Positions 7,985 to 17,786 of a stretch of 64,000 bases of DNA are shown here, piece after piece; position 1 is the stretch's first letter, and every line of letters starts with the position of its first letter. The notes beneath the pieces are model-generated. The model worked only from the letters and a program-made list of their open reading frames with translations. It was not told the DNA's origin and searched no databases. Made by a program: the position numbers and the translations under genes. The DNA comes from Gemmatales bacterium (GTDB lineage: Bacteria; Planctomycetota; Planctomycetia; Gemmatales; Gemmataceae), in NCBI GenBank assembly GCA_026004675.1, contig BPJP01000002.1, forward strand, positions 779,335 through 843,334, read 5' to 3'.

Positions 7985-10900
7985 ATGAATCTGCTCACTC
8001 ATCGAGTGCTTACGGCGTGTTTCGTGATCTTGCTTGTCAGCGGTGCCAAGGCCCAGGAACCGATCCGTTTCGGGCGAACACCCGACATCTCACCCGATGG
8101 CAAAACAGTCGCCTTCAGCTACCTCGGCGATATTTGGGTCGTGGAAAGCATCGGCGGCATCGCCAGGCCGGTAACGATGCACCAGGCCCACGATATCTAT
8201 CCCGTTTTCAGTCCCGATGGACAATGGATCGCCTTCTCGTCAACCCGGCACGGCAATTATGACGTGTTCGTGGTCTCGGCGCGAGGCGGGCGTCCCAGAC
8301 GGCTCACGTACCATTCCTCGTCGGACATTGTTTGCGGCTGGTCGCCCGATGGACAGTCGATCTTGTTCGCTTCCACGCGGCGACCGGCGTTCCCATCGAA
8401 CTATGAGCTGTACCTGGTTCCCGTGGCGGGCGGTCGGGTGAGGAGGCTTGGAGTCGACGAAGGAAAAGAGGGGCAATTTTCTCCAAAGGGCGATCAAGTC
8501 GTTTACGTGCGCGGGCCTGGCACGTGGTATCGCAAAGGGTACCGGGGTTCCTCCAACACCAACATCTGGATATTCGACTTGAAGACCAAAACCAATCGGC
8601 AGCTGACGACTTTCGATGGGCGCGACATCTCTCCCATGTGGAGTCCGGATGGCAAGTACATCTATTATGTCAGTTCCCGCTTCGGTCAGGCGAATGTCGT
8701 TCGTCAGGCGGTGGATGGCAAGAGCAAGCCGACGCAATTGACCTTCCATACGGACGATCATGTTCGTCAAGCGCGGCTATCGCGGAATGGGCAGTGGATC
8801 GTCTATGAATGCGGAACCGATTTGTGGGTGGTCTCGACCAGTGGTGATGACCCGCCGAGGAAGTTGGCGATCGAAGTCTACGCTGACGATAAGACCAACC
8901 CGGACCGGGACGTGACCTACACGAGTGGAGTGACCGAGTTTGCGCTTGCTCGAGACGAGAAGCACATCGTCTTCGTGGTTCATGGTGAGTTGTTTTTGAT
9001 TCCTATTTCCGGGGGTACGGCTCGTCGGCTGACGAATCATCCAGCCTATGACCACAACGTCGCCTGGTCCCCGGACTCGCAGCGAATCATCTTCGCCTCG
9101 GACCGTGGAGGGCACGAAGACCTCTATATGCTGGAACCCGACGACAAGGAGCACCCGAAACTCGTCGAAGCTCACCAGTTCAAAATCAAGCAGATCACGC
9201 ACACGCCGGAGGCGGAGTACGGCGTGAGCTATTCGCCTGACGGCAAAAAGGTCTGCTTCATCCGCTCAGGCAAATTGTGGACGATGAATCCCGACGGGAC
9301 CGACCAGAAAGTTCTGGTTGCGGACGTCAAGGTCATCGACTACGACTGGTCGCCCGACGCGAAATGGATCGCCTTTTCTCGCATGGACGGTTCGTTCTCC
9401 AGCGAAATGTATTTGATTCCATCAGATGGAAGTGCTCCCGCTCGTAACGCCACCCGGTACGCGACATGGAATGCCGGGATCACATGGAGTGCGAACGGCA
9501 AGAAGATCGCTTTCTTGAGTCGGCGGCCTCGCGACCTGACGATGCAAGTCATGTCGTTGGAGAAGCCGCTCGCCCCGGGAGCCAAAGAGACAACCGGTGT
9601 CAACATCGATTGGGATGGACTGCATCTTCGAGTCACTGAGCCGGCACGTTACGTTGCCAGCGAGGGAGCCATTTCTCGCGACGCCAGTTTAGTGGCGTTC
9701 CGCTCGACGGCCGGGGGTGGCGATGATCTCTGGATCGCTTCGACGAACGGCGGCAGTGTTCGTCGAGTGACGAACACCCGATCCCGGCCAAGGCAAATCA
9801 TGTGGTCGAGGCGTTTATCCGACCTCGTGTATTTTCGCGATGGGAACGGCTCCTTGCGTATGATTCGCGTCAACTCTCCCGGGACACCCGCGTTGATCCC
9901 CTTCCGAGCCAAAATGAAAATCCGTCGAGAAGAAGAGTTCATGGAGATGTTCGAACAGAGTTGGCGTGCTCTCCATGACAACTTCTACGACGAACAATGG
10001 CATGGGGTCGACTGGCACGCTGTCCGCAAACGCTATCGCCCAGTCGTCAAGCACGTTGCCATGAAGGAAGATCTGTATGCTTTGATCAGCTTGATGTTTG
10101 GCGAGTTGAACGCTTCCCATCTGGGCATTCGGGGCAACCTGTACTCGGCTGAGGCGTCGACCGCGGAATTGGGACTCATCTTCGACGAATCTTTCCCCGG
10201 ACCGCGCTTGCGGGTCGCCGAAATCCTGAAAAACGGGCCGGCCGACAAACGCGGCATCAAACTAAAAGCCGGCGATATCATCGGTGCCATCGACCGCGTA
10301 CCTTTGGCGAAGGACACTTCCCTGGCGGAGTTGCTCAATGGCAAAATCAACCAGACAGTCGAGCTGAAGGTGACATCCGACCCCAAGGCGAAGCTCGACG
10401 ATACAAAGGCCTGGCGGAATGTCGAAATCCGGGCCACCAGCCAATCCGTCATTCGCGATTTGATGTACGAGCGTTGGGTTGAGCGAAACGCAAGGCGGGT
10501 TGCCGAGTTGAGCAAAGGAAAACTGGGTTATATCCATATTCCGAGCATGGACCAGGAAGGTTTGGATCGCTTCGTACGCGCTTTGTACGACAACTTCGAC
10601 AAAGACGCCATCATTATCGATGTTCGCTTCAACAGCGGCGGCTACACTCACGACCAGGTGCTGAATTACCTGGGAGGAAAGGAGCACACGCGGTTTCGAC
10701 AACGCGACGGCGGTGCTGGCTGGGTGCTTCGATCCTACGACCGGAAGTGGACGAAACCGGCTGCAGTGCTGATCAACAACCGCTCCTACAGCGACGCCGA
10801 GATTTTTCCCAGTGCATTTCGGACTCTCGGTCTTGGAAAACTGGTCGGCGAACCCACCGGCGGATTTGTCATCGGCACCTCCAGCATCACTTTGATCGAT

Positions 10901-11152
10901 GGTTCGAGCTTTCGGATCCCGCGTACGGGCGTCTATACGGTCAAAGGCGTCAACATGGAAAAACAGGGGGTGGTGCCCGACATCGTCGTCATCCCTCACC
11001 CTGATCAGTTGGCGAAGGGGATGGATCCTCAGCTGGACAAATCGGTTGAGGTGCTGTTGCGCGACGTTGTCGCCTGGAAGAAAGCCCGAAGCAAGATCGC
11101 GAATGCTTCTGACAAAGGCGGGTTGCAAACAACCGTGCCGAGAAAGGAATAA
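7985..11152 (+). CDS. exported tricorn-like protease (TolB/WD40-type propellers + PDZ + S41 peptidase)
   Basis: 1055 residues, close to archaeal tricorn protease in length. A signal peptide covers residues 1-23 (LLVSGAKAQ). Residues about 30-620 contain many beta-propeller repeats with the SPDGxxIAF signature (for example FSPDGQWIAFSS and WSPDGKYIYYVSS). A tricorn-type helical region starts near residue 650 (EMFEQSWRALHDNFYD), a PDZ-like domain spans about 715-800 (GPADKRGIKLKAGDIIGAID), and the S41 catalytic domain follows. The likely nucleophile is Ser936 in NNRSYSDAEIF. Such proteins degrade peptides, here presumably in the periplasm. The full catalytic set was not confirmed. Confidence 0.88.
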   Translation: MNLLTHRVLTACFVILLVSGAKAQEPIRFGRTPDISPDGKTVAFSYLGDIWVVESIGGIARPVTMHQAHDIYPVFSPDGQWIAFSSTRHGNYDVFVVSARGGRPRRLTYHSSSDIVCGWSPDGQSILFASTRRPAFPSNYELYLVPVAGGRVRRLGVDEGKEGQFSPKGDQVVYVRGPGTWYRKGYRGSSNTNIWIFDLKTKTNRQLTTFDGRDISPMWSPDGKYIYYVSSRFGQANVVRQAVDGKSKPTQLTFHTDDHVRQARLSRNGQWIVYECGTDLWVVSTSGDDPPRKLAIEVYADDKTNPDRDVTYTSGVTEFALARDEKHIVFVVHGELFLIPISGGTARRLTNHPAYDHNVAWSPDSQRIIFASDRGGHEDLYMLEPDDKEHPKLVEAHQFKIKQITHTPEAEYGVSYSPDGKKVCFIRSGKLWTMNPDGTDQKVLVADVKVIDYDWSPDAKWIAFSRMDGSFSSEMYLIPSDGSAPARNATRYATWNAGITWSANGKKIAFLSRRPRDLTMQVMSLEKPLAPGAKETTGVNIDWDGLHLRVTEPARYVASEGAISRDASLVAFRSTAGGGDDLWIASTNGGSVRRVTNTRSRPRQIMWSRRLSDLVYFRDGNGSLRMIRVNSPGTPALIPFRAKMKIRREEEFMEMFEQSWRALHDNFYDEQWHGVDWHAVRKRYRPVVKHVAMKEDLYALISLMFGELNASHLGIRGNLYSAEASTAELGLIFDESFPGPRLRVAEILKNGPADKRGIKLKAGDIIGAIDRVPLAKDTSLAELLNGKINQTVELKVTSDPKAKLDDTKAWRNVEIRATSQSVIRDLMYERWVERNARRVAELSKGKLGYIHIPSMDQEGLDRFVRALYDNFDKDAIIIDVRFNSGGYTHDQVLNYLGGKEHTRFRQRDGGAGWVLRSYDRKWTKPAAVLINNRSYSDAEIFPSAFRTLGLGKLVGEPTGGFVIGTSSITLIDGSSFRIPRTGVYTVKGVNMEKQGVVPDIVVIPHPDQLAKGMDPQLDKSVEVLLRDVVAWKKARSKIANASDKGGLQTTVPRKE

Positions 11153-11190
11153 GACAGGGAATCATTCAGTCAGGAGCAGCGATCGACCAG

Positions 11191-11796
11191 ATGATCAAGG
11201 CGATTGTTTTTGATTTCGGCAACGTCGTCGGGTTCTTCGATTACCGCCGTGGACTACAAAAGCTGGGACCCGACAGCGAATGTACCATCGACAAAGTTAC
11301 CGCACTTCTATCCGGCAGCGAACTGGAAGACCGAATCGAGCGCGGGCAACTAGCATCGGATGCGTTCTTGGATCATGTCTTGAATTTGACAGGGCTGAAA
11401 TGCAGCAGAGAACGATTGCGTGATGCCTTTGTCGATATTTTCTGGGAGAACGGGGAAATCGCGGCGTTGGTTCCTCGGCTCAAACCGCGCTACCGGCTGC
11501 TACTCGGCAGCAACACTTGCGAGTTGCACGCTCTGCAATTCAAGAAGCAATTCGCCCACGTCCTTCGGCACTTCGATCACCTGGTCCTGTCTTACGAGAT
11601 CGGATTCCGGAAGCCGGAGCCGGCTTTTTACCACCACTGCCTTGGCTACGCTGAAGTGGCTCCTGACGAGTGCGTCTTTATCGATGACCTGCCGCCCAAC
11701 GTCGACGGGGCGCGGAAATGCGGTTTGCATGGGATCGTCTATCGTGGGTTCGAGGACTTCTGCCGCAACCTGGCTGGGTTAGGGATCGAGTTTTAG
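11191..11796 (+). CDS. HAD-superfamily hydrolase, subfamily IA
   Basis: 201 residues. Motif I is VFDFGNV at residues 6-12, where the first Asp is the expected nucleophile; motif II is LLLGSNT; motif III includes the Lys of GFRKPEPAFY; motif IV is CVFIDDLPPNVDGA. The cap domain is the small helical C1 type. Family members act as phosphatases or haloacid dehalogenases on small substrates. The specific substrate cannot be predicted. The gene begins 38 bp after the tricorn-like gene on the same strand, so a shared transcript is possible. Confidence 0.85.
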   Translation: MIKAIVFDFGNVVGFFDYRRGLQKLGPDSECTIDKVTALLSGSELEDRIERGQLASDAFLDHVLNLTGLKCSRERLRDAFVDIFWENGEIAALVPRLKPRYRLLLGSNTCELHALQFKKQFAHVLRHFDHLVLSYEIGFRKPEPAFYHHCLGYAEVAPDECVFIDDLPPNVDGARKCGLHGIVYRGFEDFCRNLAGLGIEF

Positions 11797-11838
11797 ATTT
11801 GAAGCCCGATGAGAACGTGCTGCCGTGAGCGGTTGGCA

Positions 11839-11989
11839 TGTAGGAAAAATTCCACCTGTTTGTAGGAAAGGCTGGCGGGCAGGTTTGTGTACAAAATTAC
11901 CTATATTGCCCATTTTACCAAGTCAACCGTCAACAAACCGTTGTGCGGGTGCGTTTCCTATCGGTATTCTTCCTACAGAGTTGTAGGAA
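11839..11989. repeat. TGTAGGAA motif cluster with an 8-bp inverted repeat
   Basis: TGTAGGAA occurs at 11839-11846, 11861-11868 and 11982-11989. The last copy is the right arm of a perfect inverted repeat with TTCCTACA at 11970-11977, separated by GAGT. Three direct copies and one inverted copy within 151 bp of non-coding DNA, just before the FecR-like gene, suggest regulator-binding sites. The binding protein is unknown. Confidence 0.45.
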
Positions 11990-12017
11990 GCGACGTGGCA
12001 ACAGGAGATGTTGCTTT

Positions 12018-12031
12018 CCGTCAGCAAACGG
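12018..12031. repeat. CCGTCAGCAAACGG dispersed motif, copy 1
   Basis: A 14-bp element with inverted ends CCGT and ACGG. The same sequence occurs at 31940-31953, with one change at 32006-32019 and two changes at 58168-58181. All four copies lie between genes. Its role is unknown. Confidence 0.5.
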
Positions 12032-12081
12032 TTCTTTGTTGTCGGGCGTGGAAGGCGATCAGGCCATCTGTTAAAATCGAG

Positions 12082-13389
12082 ATGTTCAACCCGCACAGGT
12101 TTCAGATGGCATGGGCTGTTCTTATGAGAGTCTTCGTTTTCGTGTTGCTGGTTGGTTGGCCGCTGGTATCGTTTCTGGGTTTCGTCTCGGCAGCGGAACG
12201 GAAAGCGGCAGGCGAACTGCAGACGCCGACCGGCTCTTTGTTGCATCGGACGATTGAAGATCCTGACTGGAAGGCGGTTCCGGAGGGGGGCAAGGTTTAC
12301 ACGAGCGACCTGTTGCTGGCGTTACCAGGCAGTCGAGCCGACATTCGGCTGTCCGGGGTGAAACTGTCGCTGTGGGGCAACATGCCGGAGTTTTACAATT
12401 ATCCGATGCTGGAAAGCGCCGCGGTGATCGAAGACAGCGACGACGACGGTTTGGATGTGAGGTTACGTCGAGGTCGGCTGCTGCTTTTGGGACTGGACGA
12501 CAAAAAGCAGTTGGTGCGGGTTCGTTTTCACGGCCAATTGTACGAGTTCACTTTCAAAGGGGGCACGGAAATCGGCTTGGAACTCATTGCCCGCTGGCCT
12601 CGGGGAGTGCCGTTCAAGCTGAAACGCAAGCCCGAGGAAGTGCCGACCACTTTGTTGACGGCATTTGTCATAAAAGGGTCGGCCTACTTGAAGGTCGGCA
12701 ACGAACAATTCCGCATGCCGGCTCATTCGACTTTCAGTTGGGACAACATCAACGGACACGATCGGCGACCGAACCGGGATATGCAGCTGCCGATTTGGGT
12801 CGGTGGCGAAGCGAAAACGCCTCAAGCCGAAGCGATGCGTCGGGCGGTTCGATCACTTCAAAAAGAACTGGTCGGCAACTCGATTGACAAGGTTTTGGCG
12901 CAGTTCATCGCATCGGCAGACCCGGCGCGACGCAAGCTGGCCGTTAGCTCTTATGCGGCACTGGATCGTCTGCCAGCGCTGGTCGGCGCGTTGGAAAACA
13001 GTAAATATCCCGACGTGCGGACCGAAGCGATCGTTGCGTTGCGCCATTGGATCAGTCAGGCCCAGGATCATGATCAGTTGTTGTACCATCATCTGGTCAA
13101 GGAACGTCAGTTTTCCGAAGCGGACGCCGATTCGGTTTTGCAATTGTTGCACAGTTTCGCCGACAGCGCTCGTGAGCGGCCGGAAACGTATGAATCGTTG
13201 ATCGAGATGTTGCGGCACAAGCACCTTGCCGTGCGTGAGCTGGCTCGGTGGCATCTGTACCGGTGGGTCATCGCCGGTCGGAAGATTCAGTACGATGCTG
13301 CCGGTTCGCAGGAAGAACGAGAGCGTGCTTACAAAGCGTGGAAAAAGCTGATTCCTACCGGCAAATTGCCCCCGACCGTGAAGAAGTGA
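12082..13389 (+). CDS. exported FecR-like domain protein with C-terminal HEAT-type repeats
   Basis: 435 residues from the ATG at 12082; in-frame ATGs at 12106 and 12124 would trim the N-terminus, and the frame stays open upstream into the motif-rich spacer, which is unlikely to be coding. A hydrophobic signal or anchor covers about residues 15-38 (VLMRVFVFVLLVGWPLVSF). The middle (GGKVYTSDLLLALPGSRADIRLSG through VKGSAYLKVGNEQFRMPAHS) resembles a FecR-like beta domain, which usually senses or scaffolds at the cell surface. Residues from about 280 resemble HEAT repeats (AVSSYAALDRLPALVGAL, DVRTEAIVALRHWIS). Function beyond an envelope protein is not assigned. Confidence 0.7.
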   Translation: MFNPHRFQMAWAVLMRVFVFVLLVGWPLVSFLGFVSAAERKAAGELQTPTGSLLHRTIEDPDWKAVPEGGKVYTSDLLLALPGSRADIRLSGVKLSLWGNMPEFYNYPMLESAAVIEDSDDDGLDVRLRRGRLLLLGLDDKKQLVRVRFHGQLYEFTFKGGTEIGLELIARWPRGVPFKLKRKPEEVPTTLLTAFVIKGSAYLKVGNEQFRMPAHSTFSWDNINGHDRRPNRDMQLPIWVGGEAKTPQAEAMRRAVRSLQKELVGNSIDKVLAQFIASADPARRKLAVSSYAALDRLPALVGALENSKYPDVRTEAIVALRHWISQAQDHDQLLYHHLVKERQFSEADADSVLQLLHSFADSARERPETYESLIEMLRHKHLAVRELARWHLYRWVIAGRKIQYDAAGSQEERERAYKAWKKLIPTGKLPPTVKK

Positions 13390-13509
13390 GCATAGGTTGG
13401 ACAATCGAGGGCTGATCTTTCGATTGGGGCGAAACTTTTTCGTCGCGGCGGGGTATTGCTATCCAGAGAAAGGAGGCCGTACCACCACGATCACAGGAGT
13501 CTGTTTGTC

Positions 13510-15447
13510 ATGAAGCCGTTCGCTGCCCTCCTCGCCGTTCTGGTTGTCGCCTTTTCTTCGCCAGGAGCGGAGAAAGCGTCGTCGCCGATCGGGCGAAAAG
13601 CCGCCCCCTTCGAACTGAAAGACTACCGCGGCAAACGTTACACGCTCGATTCCTTCAAGGATTACAAGATTCTGGTCGTGGCCTTTCTGGGGACCGAATG
13701 CCCGCTGGCGAAGTTGTATGGTTCTCGTCTGGCGAAGCTGGCCGACGAATTCGAAAAACGGGGGGTCGGTTTCGTCGGCATCAACTCCAACACGCAGGAT
13801 TCGATCACGGAAATCGCCGCCCATGCCCGTCGGCACGGCATCAAGTTTCCTGTTCTCAAAGACCTGGGCAACCGCGTTGCCGACCAGCTCGGCGCCGTCC
13901 GCACGCCAGAAGTTTTCGTGCTCGACTCAGAGCGAATCGTACGCTATTGGGGGAGGATCGACGACCAGTACGGCGTCGATTACGTGCGTGATGCGCCCAA
14001 GCAGCATGATTTGCGCAGGGCATTGGAAGAGCTGTTGGCGGGGAAACAAGTCAGTCGCTCCGTGACGGAGGCGCCGGGATGTTTCATTGGCCGGATTCCC
14101 AAACCCAAGGCGGACAGCAAGGTGACCTATGCCAGGCACATCGCTCCGATATTGCAGAAGCGTTGCGTCGAATGCCATCGGGAGGGAGAGATCGCCCCGT
14201 TCTCACTGACCGACTATGATGAAGTGGTGGGCTGGGCGGAAACCATCGCCGAGGTCGTGCGCGAGCAGCGCATGCCTCCCTGGCACGCCAGTCCGAAACA
14301 CGGCAAATTCCTCAACGACCGCCGACTTTCGGACGAAGAAAAGCAGCTCATCTACGAATGGGTTGCCGGCGGCGCGCCCGAAGGCGACAAGAGCGATCTT
14401 CCCAAACCACGAACGTTTGTCCAAGGCTGGCAGTTGCCGCGCAAGCCAGACCTGGTTTTGAACATCACGGAAAAACCTTTCAAAGTGCAGGCCGAAGGCG
14501 CCGTGCGTTATCAATATTTTCGCGTCGATCCGGGTTTCAAGGAAGATAAATGGATCAAGGCGGCGGAGTTGTTGCCCGGCAACCGTGCGGTGGTGCACCA
14601 CATTCTGGCGTTTGCTCGCGAACCCGGGCAGAGGCTCGGCGGTGGTGCTCAGGGTTTCCTCGTCGGCTACGTCCCTGGTTTGCGCGTCATTCCGTTCCCG
14701 GATGGCATGGCCAAGCGCATTCCGGCCGGTGCCGAACTGATTTTTCAAATGCACTACACGCCGATCGGCAGCGTCCAGTTCGACCAGAGCAAGATAGGCT
14801 TCGTCTTTGCCGACCCCAACGAGGTGAAATACGAAGTCATCACGACGGCCGCCTTCCAGCGCTATCTGAACATTCCGCCGGGCGAGGCGAACTACACGAC
14901 GACGGCCCAATCCAGGCTTTCGCTCGACGGCACCTATCTTCTTTCCATGATGCCGCACATGCACCTGCGCGGCAAAGCGTTTCGTTACGAAGCGGAATTC
15001 GAAAACGGCAAGCGCGAAGTCCTTCTCGATATTCCCCGTTACGATTTCAACTGGCAGACCGCTTATCGTCTGGCCGAGCCTCGCAAACTGACCGGCAAGG
15101 TCCGCATTCATTGCACCGCCGTTTACGACAATTCGGAAAACAACCTCAACAACCCGGACCCAAGCAAACGCGTCCGCTGGGGCGACCAGACCTGGGACGA
15201 AATGATGATCGGCTACTTTGATATAGCTGTACCATTGGGTAAACGAGCCGAGCTAAGCCCCATGCCGGAGACACCCGAATCCCGCGCTCGCGGCTACATC
15301 GTCCGCTTCGACAAAAATGGCGACGGCAAGATTCAACGGACCGAAGTGCCCGAGCAACTGCTGCGGACATTCGACGCCATCGACAAGAACAAAGACAAGG
15401 TGCTGACTCTGGAGGAGATGGTATCTGTTCTGAAACGGCTGCCGTGA
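13510..15447 (+). CDS. exported redoxin / cytochrome c-like / copper monooxygenase-like / EF-hand fusion protein
   Basis: 645 residues from the ATG at 13510, which has AGGAG ten bases upstream. A signal peptide ends near residue 18. Residues about 25-180 form an AhpC/TSA redoxin-like domain (VVAFLGTECPLAKLYGSRL), with one cysteine in the usual redox position. A haem-binding CxxCH occurs in QKRCVECHREGEIAPF. The following region (VVHHILAF, FQMHYTP, MMPHMHLRGKAF) has His-rich motifs like the PHM/DBH copper type II ascorbate-dependent monooxygenase fold. Two EF-hands end the protein (DKNGDGKIQRTE and DKNKDKVLTLEE). This is a recurrent planctomycete architecture; its substrate is unknown. Confidence 0.85.
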   Translation: MKPFAALLAVLVVAFSSPGAEKASSPIGRKAAPFELKDYRGKRYTLDSFKDYKILVVAFLGTECPLAKLYGSRLAKLADEFEKRGVGFVGINSNTQDSITEIAAHARRHGIKFPVLKDLGNRVADQLGAVRTPEVFVLDSERIVRYWGRIDDQYGVDYVRDAPKQHDLRRALEELLAGKQVSRSVTEAPGCFIGRIPKPKADSKVTYARHIAPILQKRCVECHREGEIAPFSLTDYDEVVGWAETIAEVVREQRMPPWHASPKHGKFLNDRRLSDEEKQLIYEWVAGGAPEGDKSDLPKPRTFVQGWQLPRKPDLVLNITEKPFKVQAEGAVRYQYFRVDPGFKEDKWIKAAELLPGNRAVVHHILAFAREPGQRLGGGAQGFLVGYVPGLRVIPFPDGMAKRIPAGAELIFQMHYTPIGSVQFDQSKIGFVFADPNEVKYEVITTAAFQRYLNIPPGEANYTTTAQSRLSLDGTYLLSMMPHMHLRGKAFRYEAEFENGKREVLLDIPRYDFNWQTAYRLAEPRKLTGKVRIHCTAVYDNSENNLNNPDPSKRVRWGDQTWDEMMIGYFDIAVPLGKRAELSPMPETPESRARGYIVRFDKNGDGKIQRTEVPEQLLRTFDAIDKNKDKVLTLEEMVSVLKRLP

Positions 15448-15558
15448 AAGCAGACCGGATCCCATTTTCCACTTGGCTCGAGGAACTCCTTCCTCCTGCT
15501 CTCTCGCCTCGATCTCGCCTACATTAGCATCAGGATCCGAAGCGAGTTGGGGGAAGCG

Positions 15559-16875
15559 ATGCAGGTTCTCGCGTTAGATGTCGGAGCCGGCACGGTCAGA
15601 GCAGCCGTGGTCGACGTCGATACGCTGGCCATCGCAGGCGACATCCAGTGTGTTGAATTCAAGATCAGCGTACCAACGGCGCAAGCGGCGGAGTGCCGGG
15701 CCGCCGACGTCTGGTCGGCTGTGGCCAAGGCGGCCAGGCGGGTCGCGCCAGCAAAAGACGCCATTGACGGTGTGGGCATGAGTTGTCTGGCGCCTTGTGG
15801 CGTCTGGCTCGATGCCAAGGACCAGCCGTTAACCTCCGTTTGGTTGCCTGCCGATCGAAGATCACGTCCTGCCGCCCGCCAGACTTGGGCTTTGGACGGT
15901 GAGCGATTCTTGGCGGAGGTTGGCACTCCTCCTGTCCCCGGGCGAATTTCGGCGATCGTCTGGAAACAACTCCTGGCGCAAGATGCCTACCTGGGTCATT
16001 GGGTTCGATCGTATCTTCACCTCAACGGCTGGCTCGGTTTCCAGATGACGGGTGAGCGCCGATTCGATCCGGCCGGCGCCAGCTTGACCGGGCTGTTCGG
16101 GACGATGACGGAGCGGAGGTGGCTCGAACATTGGTGTTCGCATTTCGAAGTGAATTCCGATTGGTTGCCGGAAGTCGTTGCGGGAACACAAACGATTGGC
16201 ACGTTGCGGTCGGAAGCTGCTGGCGAGATGGGGATGATCGCTGGCGTTCCGGTAAAAGTCGGTACCGAAACCCTTGCGAGCGCGCTTTTGGCTGCCGGCG
16301 CCGAGCCAGGGGATGTTTTGATAGAGGAAGGGGAAAGTCCGCTGGCAGCGTCACTCACCGTCGAACCGCACCCGGCCGTCGATTGCTCCACGTATTTGTT
16401 CCCGTTTGAACCAAATGGAGCGAAGTACATATGCGTCGTTCCGTTACCGTTTGGGATCGAGGCTTTTTCCTGGCTGCATCGGCTTTGCTTTGCCGAGATG
16501 TCCGAAACGACGTTTTTCGAGGAAGCTCTCGACAGGGCAGTCGAGCAACAGACCTCGGTCTGTTTCGATCCTCCGTGGCTGGCGGGCCATCCGCTGGCAG
16601 TCGAAGCGCAGCATGCGTCGTTTCGTGGGCTTTGCTCGGCAACGGAGCGAATCGAACTGCTGGCAGCAATGGTGCAGGCATTGCGGCGAGGTTGGCGGCG
16701 GGCACTTCGGACTCTGGGTCTTGAGCGACCAGGTCGCCTCTTTTTGTCTGGCGGAAATGTCAGCGTGTGGAAAAAGGTGCTCCCGGAATTGGCTGGCATC
16801 TCCATTCATGAAGTTCAAGATGCTTCGCTTCGCGGTGCTGCGATAATGTTTCAACAGAAGTCAGTGTCACGTTAG
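15559..16875 (+). CDS. FGGY-family carbohydrate kinase-like protein
   Basis: 438 residues from the ATG at 15559; GGGGGA lies just upstream, and a TTG at 15547 is less likely. The N-terminal VLALDVGAGTVRAAVVDVD is the phosphate-1 loop of the hexokinase/actin-fold sugar kinases. GMSCLAPCGVWLDAKDQPL matches the FGGY N-domain, and FLSGGNVSVWKKVLPEL matches the C-terminal adenosine motif followed by GAAIMF. The protein is shorter than the usual 480-520 residues, so the central region is reduced. It presumably phosphorylates a sugar or polyol such as xylulose, but this is not resolved. An alpha/beta hydrolase follows 12 bp downstream. Confidence 0.8.
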   Translation: MQVLALDVGAGTVRAAVVDVDTLAIAGDIQCVEFKISVPTAQAAECRAADVWSAVAKAARRVAPAKDAIDGVGMSCLAPCGVWLDAKDQPLTSVWLPADRRSRPAARQTWALDGERFLAEVGTPPVPGRISAIVWKQLLAQDAYLGHWVRSYLHLNGWLGFQMTGERRFDPAGASLTGLFGTMTERRWLEHWCSHFEVNSDWLPEVVAGTQTIGTLRSEAAGEMGMIAGVPVKVGTETLASALLAAGAEPGDVLIEEGESPLAASLTVEPHPAVDCSTYLFPFEPNGAKYICVVPLPFGIEAFSWLHRLCFAEMSETTFFEEALDRAVEQQTSVCFDPPWLAGHPLAVEAQHASFRGLCSATERIELLAAMVQALRRGWRRALRTLGLERPGRLFLSGGNVSVWKKVLPELAGISIHEVQDASLRGAAIMFQQKSVSR

Positions 16876-16887
16876 AGGAGGCATCTC

Positions 16888-17754
16888 GTGCTGGTTGATC
16901 TCGTTCAGATGACGACGCGTGACGGCCTGATCCTGCATGGTGCGTATTCCGCTCCGGAGCGAAGCGAATTTCACTCCGGGGTCGATGCGCTGTGTCTGGT
17001 ACATGGAACGGGAAGCAATTTTTATGGATCGGCGTTCTTGGAGGCGATTGCAGGGGGATTGGCCGGGCTGGGTCTCGGCGTTTTGCGGATCAACACGCGT
17101 GGCCATGATCTGGTCAGTACGGTTTCGACGCAGCGTGGCGGCAAACTTCAGGGAGCGGCTTACGAAGTGGTCGATGATTGCCGCCACGATTTGGCGGGCT
17201 GGCTCGATTGGCTTCGACAAAAAGGATTCAGCCGGGTGGGATTGCTGGGCCACAGCCTCGGAGCGGTGAAATGCCTGTATGCTGCGGCATTTGAACCCCA
17301 GTTGGAACCTGCATGCGTTTTGGCTGTGTCGCCGCCTCGGCTTTCTTATGAATGGTTTTGCAGGCAAAGCCAGCGCGATAAGTTTCTCGAAACCTATCGG
17401 CGGGCTGAAGAGTTGCTGCAGGCGGGAAAGGGGTCTGAGTTGATGTTGGTGCCGTTTCCCTTGCCGTTCTTGGTGACGGCCGGCGGATACGTCGAAAAAT
17501 ATGGCCCGGACGAACGCTACAATTTTCTCGGTTTCTTGCGGCATGTGCGCTGTCCGGTCCTGGCTACGTTTGGCAGTGTCGAAATCGAGAGCAATGTCGC
17601 TTTCATGGAAGCGCCCCAAGCCGTGGCCGAATTGCAGCGTCCGAATGTTGCAGTCGAAGTGATCGACGGAGCCGACCACTTCTACCGCGGCCGACACGAG
17701 GAGCTGCTACAAACGATTAAGCGATGGTTACCCAGCCTTCAAACAGATCGTTGA
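16888..17754 (+). CDS. alpha/beta hydrolase
   Basis: 288 residues starting at a GTG with GGAGG upstream (16875-16880). LVHGTGSNFYGS gives the oxyanion-side HG motif; the nucleophile elbow is GHSLGA around residues 125-130; the final His is in VIDGADHFYRG near residue 265. The central DAGW-like region (DDCRHDLAGWLDWLRQKG) precedes the elbow as in DUF1749-like and serine aminopeptidase-like hydrolases. It is 12 bp behind the sugar kinase gene and probably co-transcribed. The substrate is unknown. It is convergent with the diadenylate cyclase gene. Confidence 0.82.
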   Translation: MLVDLVQMTTRDGLILHGAYSAPERSEFHSGVDALCLVHGTGSNFYGSAFLEAIAGGLAGLGLGVLRINTRGHDLVSTVSTQRGGKLQGAAYEVVDDCRHDLAGWLDWLRQKGFSRVGLLGHSLGAVKCLYAAAFEPQLEPACVLAVSPPRLSYEWFCRQSQRDKFLETYRRAEELLQAGKGSELMLVPFPLPFLVTAGGYVEKYGPDERYNFLGFLRHVRCPVLATFGSVEIESNVAFMEAPQAVAELQRPNVAVEVIDGADHFYRGRHEELLQTIKRWLPSLQTDR

Positions 17755-17786
17755 GAAGTGGGCAGGCAGCGGCGCTTTGGCAGCTG

